Positions 12,511 to 22,316 of a DNA stretch of 64,000 nt are shown here, piece by piece. The stretch is from Staphylotrichum longicolle (taxonomy: Eukaryota; Ascomycota; Sordariomycetes; Sordariales; Chaetomiaceae). The notes beneath the pieces are model-generated. The model was given only the letters and a program-made list of their open reading frames with translations, did not search any database and was not told the DNA's origin. Position 1 is the first letter of the stretch; each line of letters begins with the position of its first letter. The stretch lies in assembly GCA_019096155.1 (NCBI GenBank), contig JAHCVI010000004.1, positions 2,604,001-2,668,000 on the forward strand, read 5' to 3'. Position numbers and translations under genes: made by a program.

Positions 12511-13474
12511 ATGAGGTTCTTGTGCCTTCCCGGAGCCTATGGCAGCTCTGATGTAAGTGGAATGGCAAGCTTCTTTGGCTTCCCTGGTGAAACCGACGTG
12601 CTAATGCTCCCCAAAGAAATTTCAGGTACAGCTGGGTAAGACCCTCTTGATGTTACAGGTCTCCAAGCCCGCAACCAGTGGTGTTCTTTATCCCACTAAC
12701 AATGTGAAGCTCCAATCGTGAAGGAACTTACTGAGGACGGAACCGCCACTTTCCACTTCATCCATGGACCTTGCAAGGCGGTGCCTCCAGAAGGTTTCGA
12801 GGAGTACTTTGGCAAGCCGCCATACTTTCGATTCATCGAGCCCGATAAAGATGTGGAGAAATCCCAAGAAGACGATATTCTGGCGAGAATCCGGGAGTTC
12901 CCGGACTGTGAGACGCCCGAAGACACCATGCGCGAGCTGATGCGAGAAGGCATTGCGACAACACACCGGAGCACCGACAACGCACTCAAGTACCTTGTCA
13001 AGATAATGGATGAACGAGGTCCCTTCGACGCCATCATCGGGTACTCAGAAGGCGCCACAGTGGCTGCCACACTTTTGCTCCACGAGCAGCGAAGGCTCAA
13101 GAAAAAGGGGATCAAACCCATGTTCAAGTATGCCATCTTTTTTGCCGGGTGGCCTCCAGTGGATCCGGACACCCACGCCATGATTCTCAGCGATGAGTCG
13201 GATGCCATGATCGAGATTCCAACCTGCCATATCAGTAAGTCTTGAGTCATTGCAGCCGATTTTACTCATTCTTGTGTAAGATACTGATACGATCTTAGTT
13301 GGCTCTCTCGACCCCTATGTCCATGGGTCTTTGGCTCTCTACAACGTCTGCGACCCAGATATTGCGTACATGTTCGACCATGCAAAGGGTCACACTCTTC
13401 CTCGAGACAAGGACACAGTCAAGGAACTGGGGGATGTTGTCCGAGAAGCGATCAAGACGTATGAGATAAATTGA
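12511..13474 (+). CDS. FSH1-family serine hydrolase, LovG-like (4 exons)
   Basis: Alpha/beta hydrolase of the FSH1 (serine hydrolase) family, 253 residues, the normal size. Exons 12511-12552, 12617-12635, 12710-13234, 13299-13474 join in frame; the second is only 19 nt. It starts MRFLCLPGAYGSSD, with the oxyanion-loop sequence of the family. The catalytic triad is visible: Ser in IIGYSEGATVAA (residue about 120), Asp in IGSLDPYVHG and His in AKGHTLPRD. Related proteins next to fungal HR-PKSs (LovG is the characterised case) hydrolyse the finished chain from the ACP. The adjacent PKS lacks a release domain, so I infer the same role here. It is transcribed away from the PKS. No signal peptide, so probably cytosolic. 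Confidence 0.92.
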
Positions 13475-15448
13475 CATGTATCTCTCTGGTTGGTGGGAAC
13501 GTTGTGATGCATTCTTTCTGGTTTCTAGAACATCGCGAACATCAAATATCCGGGTTTGAATAGATCTACGTGTAGCTCAAGAACGCTCTTCAGGGTCTCA
13601 ATCTTTCAGCGGCATCCTCTTGCCCGCCCAGATGGTCCAGGTGGATAGAAAACTCTCTGCGCAGTGCAGACCCCCTTTCCCCGCCGGACCAAAGGCTCAA
13701 TCAAGCCCACATGGCAAGCCTCGTCTCAATAAAGTGTGTTGAGGATTGGCTTGGTACCAGCCGCCCGGACGTCGGCGATGATTCGAGCGACTTGACCTTG
13801 GCTGCCACGGATCGCTGCTCGATAAAGGGCTTCTGTCCTGGTCTAGAAGAGTGGACTCACTCTATCCTGCAGCACTGACGAGAGATTCCGGGATACTGGC
13901 GAACAACACAAGGCACATATCTCTGATATCGTTGTCGCCCACGAGATAAGGCTGCGTCGATGCGCCCGTGGGCAATCTGCTGAGGCAGCCGGGCTAGTGA
14001 CGGGAGGAACGGGACACGATACAGGCACTTACGCCCAGGGGGTTCAGCTAGCATTACATGGTCGGATAAGGTCAACGTACTGTACCTGCAGGTCTCGGGC
14101 GAGGACGCGGCAGAGACTCCATGCGGGACGGAGCTTTTCCCGACGCATGAGAGGAGGAGAAATGGGGTTGCGTCATCCAACCCATCTTCCAGACTTGTCC
14201 ATGCTCGTGAATATTCCCCGGATACAGTCAATTGGTTTCTGTTTGCCGGCTAAATTAACCCCAGGGTACTGTCATTTTAGGCCTAAAGGTGCCACAAGTT
14301 CAGGGGGACCAGGGACGTCCAGATGCCTTGATTACCGTACTTATGACAGGGTCTGCCATACCCGAGTCGACGACTAATAACGCATAGGAGTTGTAAGTCG
14401 GGCATCGATCTTGGCGCTTTCTGTGAATGGACTTGGGGGCCTTGAGGCTACCAGGATCACCATCATTCTCGATCCACCAGGCTCGACTCGGAAGCAAGCC
14501 CTCGCGTTCCAAGGCCCCTTTCAGCTTGATGGAACAGGCAATCTTCCATGTTGGTCACTTGAGCGACGCATCATTGAGCATCCTGATAACCAGGCTCCTA
14601 GCTTCCGCTCAAGATATCATATAGCCGGGATGTGGGGGCAGTTTCTCCCCCCGCTGGGAGCATGGCTCATCGGAGCCGCATTCGGCTCGAGCCCAGTACT
14701 GTGTTTACGGCTTGCAAAAGAACCCCCACAGAAACGGCAGGGGAGTAGCAGCTTGGCTACGTCTCGGATAATGCTCCGGATGACACCACAGCATTCCGCA
14801 ATCGCGATCCATTAACACATTACATGATCCCATAAGGCTTGAACTCCCAACTCCCGTCTCCTTTCCCCGAGATTTCGAGCTTTACAGAGCGCTATCAGCT
14901 CAATATCAACGGGTGATATGCTTGGCAAATCGGCGTACTTCCATGGACTCCTTGTTCACCTAACCCCATGCCAGATTGCACTTTGATTGCTCGCATATTG
15001 CCTCGCCATGGAAGCGAAGCGAACATTCAGACCATCCTGTTGTCTTCTTCGTTTCCCAACGGCCCAACACGCCCGGCAATCATGTCACGTCGTCGTTTTC
15101 TCTTTGTTGCTGCAGATGCGCATGTCCGGCCGCGGTTCACCGGCCGTTCTAGAAGCCACTCTGTAGATTCCCCCATGCCACCGCAGTGCCCGTGCAATGT
15201 CACTGTGCGCTTGATGCTTTTGTTTGGCACTTTTGCGTACGTTGCTGCTTTTTCTCTGAGCGTTCTGCGGCAGGGCAAGGTCTCAGCTTGGGTTGTGCAG
15301 ATCGAGCTCTTTTGCCCACTCGCTAACCTTCGGCCAGCTAGACACACATGAGGAAACATTCAGGACCTTGAGCCACCATTGGCTCTGAGTTATGCCCTCC
15401 TAGAGCGTCTGGTATCTCCCAGGTCCGCTTGCAGGGCGACTGGCTCTC
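13475..15448. other. 2.0-kb intergenic region
   Basis: Between the hydrolase stop and the ABC transporter start. Only short, unpatterned open frames (up to about 135 codons) on both strands. I recognise nothing coding; it should contain the ABC promoter. Confidence 0.5.
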
Positions 15449-18400
15449 ATGGCCGCGGGGCGCTCAACAGTGGTCGCGCAGTCCGCAGAGTCCATCGCAA
15501 GCTCCGAGAAGGGACTTTCGACTGTCGTCCCTGCTTCTGGCTCTCACGCCACCGGAGAAGATGATGCCACACGACAACAATACGATGTAAAGATAGCAGA
15601 TGATAGGGTTGACTCGACACCAGAACCGCCCATTATGGCGCCCAAGACCGTGCCGCAATCCGCATCCCCATCACCACCAGTCAAAAAGGAGAGCCGGCCA
15701 ACCCTTCTTAAGCCTCAGTACAAGACCGCATTCGGAGATTTTGTCGTGAGTATCCAATCCACATTTACGCTCTTTCTGCCCAAAGCTTACATCATCCCAG
15801 CGCATCTTCTCCTTCTCAACATGGCTGGACAAAGCGCTGCTCCTGGCTGCGGTCATGACCTCGATTGGGGCCGGTGTCACCATGCCCGTCATGAACATCA
15901 TATTTGGTATGCAGCTACCCAGAGAATGCCATACTGAGATTGGGCTTTGTTGACCACATGATAGGCCGCATGGTGGGATCATTCACTGGTTTTTTCAGTG
16001 CAGATGCTGCAACAACGTATGAAATGTTCAAGAACGCCATCAACACATGCGCGTAAGTATCTAGAACAGACTGCTTCTTAAAGGGAAAAACAGTTGTTTA
16101 GGGTTGACACAAACAGAATATATCTCGTTGGCCTGTTTTTCATCAGGCTCTCATTGGACTATGTTGCCTATGTGAGCGTCCCATTCCTCGAAAGTCAAGT
16201 GCTAACTAACAAATGACTGGGACAGGTCGGCTTTCGGATGTGCAGCATGAGAATCTCTGCTACGATTAGACTCGAGTACCTGAAGGCCCTCTTTGCCCAG
16301 CCCGTCTCCACACTCGACGTGCTCCCTCCCGGGCAGACCGCTGCCATCATCACGATTACAGCCAGCACTCTCCAGGCAGGCATCTCCGAAAAGCTCTCGG
16401 CCTTTCTCCAATCGACTTCGACTGTCATCTCTGCATTTATAATTGCCATGTGCTACAGCTGGTCTCTGACTTTGATCACCAGCAGCGGTTTGCTGCTGAT
16501 CGTCATCACTTACGCAGCAACCACCCCTTTTCTCGTCAAGCGGCTCAACGAAGTGCAGCATGCCGACATACAGGCATCCACCACGGCAAACGAGATCTTC
16601 AGTTCCATCCGAATGATTGCGGCTTGTGGGGCGGATGAGAAGATGGCCCGCAGGTACGCCACATGGGTAGACGAATCTCGCCGCCGCGGCTTAAAGATGT
16701 CTCCCATAATAGCAATGCAGCAAGCGCCGGGTGAGTCTCAGTATTAATGTTGGCATATCCATCGATACATCAATACTAACGTAGTTCAATCTCAGTCCAG
16801 TTTGCCGTCTACAGGTCCGTATGCTCTGTTGCCCCGACTTCAAGGCATCTGAGACTAATGAAAAGTAGCACATTTGCCCTCTGTTTCTGGTACTCCCTCA
16901 GAATGCATATGGAATTGCAGATTAACAGCGCGGAGACTCTGATAGTGTGAGTTAGCCATACCGAAACATGTCTTTGGATGCCTCACTTCCATCGGCTAAC
17001 ATGTTCCGACGTTGTGTGCCAGAGTCCTCATGTCCGTCATGCTCATGACGACCTCAATCAGCGGGATTACAGCTCCACTGGCTGCCGCCGCGCGAGCTGC
17101 TGGTGCGGCCACCATTTTCTACACCATCATTGACGCCCCGAGGCCAGACAAATCAGGGGCTAAACACCCTGAGGTATCCGCATCGGAGGATATTGTCCTC
17201 GATCACGTCAATTTTGCTTACCCTACGCGGCCAGACCTCAAGATCCTTGATAGTTTGTGTCTGCGCTTTCCTGCCGGCAAGGTGACCGCCATTGTCGGAC
17301 CATCTGGATCGGGGAAGAGCACCATTGTCGGCCTCTTGGAGCGGTGGTATGAGATTGAGTCATATGAAAGCCAACATCTTGTATGACATGCCCGCACTCT
17401 TCTTTGCGGTTCTTCACTACAGCTGAGCTAACTGCCTGCGCTACTTTAGAGTCTCCGTTGGCGCAACGGTTCCATCACGGTCGGCGGTCGCCCCTTGAGG
17501 GAGATTGACCTCAAGTGGTGGAGGACCCAGATTGGCCTTGTGCAGCAGGAGCCCTGCCTCTTCAACAACACCATCTACGCAAATGTTGAGTTTGGCCTCA
17601 TCGGTACCGAATGGCAGGATGCGGACCTTGAGACGAAGAAACAGCTTGTAAAGCAAGCATGCATTGAAGCGTTTGCTGACGAGTTTATCAGCCGCTTGCC
17701 TGACGTAGGTGATGCTGCCAGTTGATAATGCCATCGACATGCGCTGACCTAAACCTACCTAGGGATACTCAACCGTGGTAGGCGATGCCGGAATCAAACT
17801 CAGTGGCGGTCAGCGGCAACGTTTGGCCATCGCGAGGAGCATTGTGAAGAGACCGAAGATCTTAATCCTTGACGAAGCTACCAGTAGCATCGACGTTCGC
17901 GGTGAGCAGATGGTCCAAGCCGCCCTGGACAAGGTGTCGAAAAATAGGACGACCATTGTCATTGCGCACCGCCTGGCTACGGTCAGAAAGGCGGACAACA
18001 TCATTGTCCTTCGCAAAGGCAAAGCCGTACAGCAAGGCACCCACGACAGCCTGATGACTCAAGAAGGGGGTGCATACTGGGCCCTTGCCACAGCTCAACA
18101 ACTCACCATGGAACCTGAAGAAGACCCCAAGGATAGTGCTCAAGCCAACGACGCGGAGATCGCCGAGAAAAAGAGCATGGCAACTATCGCCACCGATACA
18201 ACCCTGGTTGAGACAGTGGCTGCTCCAGACGGTACCTCGACAGACCAGCCGGCCACTCGAGGTTTCTGGAGGAGCTTTGTTCTGCTTCTTTGCGAGCAGA
18301 GTCACCGGAGAATGTGGTACACCATACTGCTTATCAGTGCTCTGGGTGGCGGAGGTGTGTCTCCTTCTCACCACTTGTTGCCCTGTTCAACGTTCAAATG

Positions 18401-20561
18401 AGCTGACTGACCCTCACCTTCTAGCGAGTCAGCCGATTCAGGCATACTTGTTCGCAACTGAACTCACCCTTTTCCAGTTCTGGGGAGATTGGCTTCCCGC
18501 GGTAGCAAACTTCTGGAGCCTCATGTTTGTCATGCTAGCTGTCTTTGTGGCAATCAGCTACTTTGCATTGGGGTGGTCTTCCTCCACCATCGCGTTTGTG
18601 AGGACACGCATTCCTGCATCGCTGTGGAGGGTCACTGGCTAACTGTGGTAGCACATCACACACTACTACCGTGGAGAGTACTTCCGCAACATTCTCTCCA
18701 AGTCAGTGGCCTTTTTCGATGCCGACGACCACTCTGTCGGGGCTCTCACAGCACAGTTGGCCACCGATCCCAGCCAGCTCCAGGAGCTTCTCGGGACGAA
18801 CATGGCCTTCGTCATCATTTCGGTCCTGAACGTTGTCGGCTGCCTGGCAATTGCCTTTTACTTTGGATGGAAGCTTACCGTTGTGACACTCTGCTCCTCC
18901 ATGCCCCTGATTATCGCCGCGGCATTCTTCCGGATCCGTTACGAAACGCAGTTTGCAAAGATGAACAACGAAGTCTTTGCGGAAAGCGCCAAATTTGCGA
19001 CCGAGTCGATTGGGGCATTTCGAACCGTCTCAGCCCTGACGCTCGAAGATACCATCACCCGTCGGTACGAGACGCTCCTTCGGGAGCATATCAAGAAAGC
19101 GTTTTGGAAGTCAAGCTGGACGACGTTGATATTTGCTACGGCGGACAGTGTGGCTTTGCTTTGCATGGCTTTTGTTCTCTGGTGAGTTGATAAATACTAC
19201 TTCTAACTCTTGCGTAGGAGCGGTGACTGAGTTTTGTCAGGTACGGAGGGAACCTCATGCTGAAGCTTGAATACACCTCGTTTCAGTACATGGTGGTCTA
19301 TATTGCGGTTCTGCAGGTGGGTGTGGTGATGCTTTGCATGCTCAAAACAACGTTGCTTACTTTTTTTTAGGGCGGTCTTGGGGCAGGGCAGTGGCTAAGT
19401 CATGGGCCAAGTATGTTTACTCCCTTCTCTAAACTTGGAGTACTGTTGTCATAACGAGTGTGCAGACATTGCCAAAGCGTCGGTTGCTGCAGGGCAAATC
19501 ATTGACATGAGAGGCAAAGACCAAGTCGATGGGAAACTCATCTCGTTGGACAATGGGAACATTGGAGAGAATGATATGGGAGTCAAGATCCAGTTCCAAA
19601 ATGTGTGGTTCAGATATCCCACCCGGGACGTGCCCATTTTGAACGGCCTCAATCTGACGGTGAGTGAACAGCACCCAAGGCCATACGTTGCATAACTGAC
19701 TTCTTGTCCCCCAGATTGAGAAAGGACAATTTGCGGCCATCGTCGGTCCATCAGGCAAGCTTATTCTTGGACGTGTCTGGAGTATCACCAATGTTGGTGG
19801 CTGACAGAAAACCAGGGTCTGGGAAAACCACGGTCATCTCATTACTCGAGAGGCAAGTGAAGGACAAGGGCGCGGGTTTATGGCCTTGCAGTCTAACCAT
19901 CTTCTTGAGCACAGATTTTACACACCCAACTCGGGTCGAATTGCGTACAACGGGTCAGATATCTCTGATCTTTGCCTACATGCCTATCGCAAAGATATCT
20001 CTCTTGTAGCTCAGGAGCCAAATCTATTCGACGGAACGCTCCGAGACAACGTCCTTCTCGGAGTCGACGAGACAACCACGACCGAAGACCAACTGCACCA
20101 AGCATGCCGAGACGCAGAAATTCATGACTTCATTGTCTCCCTGCCGGATGGGTACAACACCGAGGTTGGCACAAGAGGCGTGACCTTGTCTGGTGGGCAG
20201 AAGCAACGGCTTGCCATCGCCAGAGCATTGATTAGAAACCCCCGCCTGCTGCTGTTGGACGAAGCGACCTCAAACTTGGATGCCGAAACTGAGAAGTCGG
20301 TACAAGCAGTATTTGAGAAGAACAAGAAGAACCGAACGATGGTGGTTGTGGCTCACAGGCTGGCGACAGTACAAAATGCGGATATCATCTTCGTCCTAGC
20401 CGACGGCAAGGTGGTGGAAAGGGGGGATCACACGTCGCTTCTGAGTAGGAGAGGAATATACTATCAGATGGTATGTCAAACTTCGCCCCCGACTGCGCCT
20501 GCTCCCGACGGTCTTAACTAACAACAGCGTCTAGTGTCAATCGCAAGCCTTGGACAGGTAG
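15449..20561 (+). CDS. Full-size ABC-B multidrug-type exporter (19 exons)
   Basis: TMD-NBD-TMD-NBD transporter, 1341 residues, expected in the plasma membrane. Exons: 15449-15745, 15801-15906, 15965-16052, 16117-16171, 16226-16730, 16796-16814, 16869-16946, 17023-17380, 17450-17704, 17763-18354, 18425-18597, 18652-19181, 19241-19316, 19371-19410, 19466-19659, 19715-19754, 19816-19852, 19915-20470, 20535-20561; the sum is divisible by three. NBD1: Walker A GPSGSGKST, signature LSGGQRQRLAIARS, Walker B ILILDEATSS, H-loop IAHRLATV. NBD2: GPSGSGKTT, LSGGQKQRLAIARA, LLLLDEATSN, VAHRLATV. Both sites look competent. Two introns around the second Walker A use GC donors. The last exon encodes CQSQALDR, a typical end for the family. 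A cytosolic Ser/Pro-rich leader of about 90 residues precedes span 1. Its position suggests export of the polyketide or self-protection; this is inference. Confidence 0.93.
19755..19815 (+). other. GC-AG intron inside NBD2 Walker A
   Basis: Exon end TCAG joins exon start GGTCTGGG to give the P-loop GPSGSGKTT. The donor is AG|GCAAGC, the branch GGCTGAC and the acceptor ACCAG. Reading through gives a stop and no P-loop. Confidence 0.85.
19853..19914 (+). other. Second consecutive GC-AG intron in ABC gene
   Basis: The donor AG|GCAAGTG is the exact GC-donor consensus; branch TCTAACC, acceptor CACAG. Splicing gives LLER-FYTPNSGR, as in the family. The nearby GT would break the frame. Confidence 0.85.
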
Positions 20562-21076
20562 CTGGCATGGAAACCCAAACTCAGGCACCTTAGTGGTACT
20601 AGACAAAACTCGAATGCATTCCTTGGGTGAGGTGGTTTTCTGGCCCCGGGTGGAGATTGCCAAGGTTGAATACAGTGTTCCTCCTGTTTCCATGACATTT
20701 CACCCCACGGACCTACCTCCTTAGTGACGCCCTGGTTCGGAAGCGAGTGTCCGCCGCTGCATGAATCAAGCTCCACCTTGACATCGCGACATCTGCAGTG
20801 CGCCAACCAAGCACTCCGGAGCTGTGCGTTAACCCCTTTATCCCCGCTGCGGGGTAGTTCCGGCTGCAACTCCCTGGCATCATCTCAGTGACTAGCTTCT
20901 CATGCTCATTGTATATGAGGTAGCTGCCCTTTGGCCCGTTTGTCAAGGTGCTGTCTTGTTTTCTCGTCATACAACACGCACACACACACACAGCTCGCAG
21001 GCGAGTCATCAACACCACCACGCAACCAATCATCAAAGCTCGACTGCAAGGGCATAGCGACACAAACCCGGGAACT
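20562..21076. other. 515-bp region between ABC and AKR genes
   Basis: Contains the ABC 3' end, the AKR promoter and a (CA)7 run at 20979-20992. No coding signal. Confidence 0.55.
20979..20992. repeat. (CA)7 microsatellite
   Basis: Seven CA units about 85 bp upstream of the aldo-keto reductase ATG. Confidence 0.9.
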
Positions 21077-22216
21077 ATGGCGGGCCCTCAGATCACCCCT
21101 GGCCTCAAGGCATCAGTTGAGAACTCCAAATGCGAATACAGGAGACTGGGAAACAGCGGCCTCCGTGTCTCGGTTCCCATCTTCGGCTGCATGAGCTTCG
21201 GCGACCCGAGGACTCTGGACTGGGCGATTGGCGAGGAGGAGGCACTCCCACTGCTCAAGGCAGCCTATGACCGGGGCCTCAACACATGGGACACGGCAAA
21301 TGCGTACTCCAACGGCGCCTCCGAGATCATCGTCGGCAAGGCCCTCAAGAAGTACAACATCCCCCGCGAAAAGGTCGTCATCATGACCAAGTGCTTCTTC
21401 GCCGTTGGCGAGGAACCCGAGCTGCGCGCCTTCTTCTTCAAGCCGCAACTCCAGGCCTCCAAGGACTACGTCAACAACTTTGGCTTGTCGCGCACTGCCA
21501 TCTTCAACCAGGTCGAGGCGTCCCTCAAGCGTCTCGACACGCCGTACATCGACTTGCTGCAGATCCACCGCTTCGACCCGGACACGCCCATCGAGGAGAC
21601 CATGAAGGCACTCCACGACCTTGTCCAGTCGGGCAAGGTGCGCTACATCGGCGCGAGCAGCATGTGGGGGACCCAGTTCGCGCGGATGCAGTTCTGCGCC
21701 GAGCGCAACGGCTGGACCAAGTTCATCAGCATGCAAAACCAGTACAACCTGCTCTACCGCGAGGAGGAGCGCGAGATGATCCGCTTCTGCAACGACACCG
21801 GGGTGGGTCTGGTCCCCTGGGCGCCGCTCTGCAGAGGACATCTTGCCCGTCGGCCGGAACAGTACGGCACTACGGCTCGCAGTCAAGGAGAGAAGGCCAG
21901 CCAGCCCGGTGCACATGGAACGGTCGAGCCTGACTTGACCATCATCAAGCGGGCAGTGGAGCTTGCGGACAAGAAGGAGTGGCCGGTGAGTGGTTTATTT
22001 TGTACATGACTCAACCAAAGACGGCTAACCTCTCAGCAGATTTCGCATGTTGCTCTGGCGTGGATCAACAAGCGAGTTACGAGCCCCATCATTGGCTTTA
22101 GCAAGGTTGAGAGGCTAGACGAGGCCATCTCCGCTAAAGGAAAGGTCTTGACAGAGGAAGAGGAGAAGTACCTCGAGGAACTTTATCAACCCAAGGCGAT
22201 CAATGGCCATAGCTAG
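21077..22216 (+). CDS. Aldo-keto reductase (2 exons)
   Basis: NAD(P)H-dependent aldo-keto reductase of the yeast Aad/YajO-like group, 361 residues. Exons 21077-21985 and 22040-22216. The catalytic tetrad is visible: Asp and Tyr in WDTANAYSNG, Lys in VIMTKCF and His in LLQIHRFD. IGASSMWG and MQNQYNLLYREEEREM are typical of the barrel core, and the C-terminal exon has ISHVALAWI and SPIIGFSK, which contact the cofactor. The open frame runs upstream to 20948, but MAGPQ at 21077 fits the family start. It follows the ABC exporter on the same strand, so it may act in the polyketide cluster, though such genes are common elsewhere. It is convergent with the beta-mannosidase, stop to stop about 100 bp. 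Confidence 0.92.
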
Positions 22217-22316
22217 ATTATGACCCCGTGGTTCTCATGTATATCTGCGGTATCGTATCAAAAAAGAACCCAGTATTACATGTCCTCCGAGACTCGTGAT
22301 ACCCAAACCCAGTTCA

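Noticed and set aside
14968..15351. 127-codon frame upstream of the ABC transporter
   Set aside because: No homologous pattern; likely promoter DNA open by chance.
21113..21916. 267-codon antisense frame over the aldo-keto reductase
   Set aside because: Shadow of a well-supported gene on the other strand.
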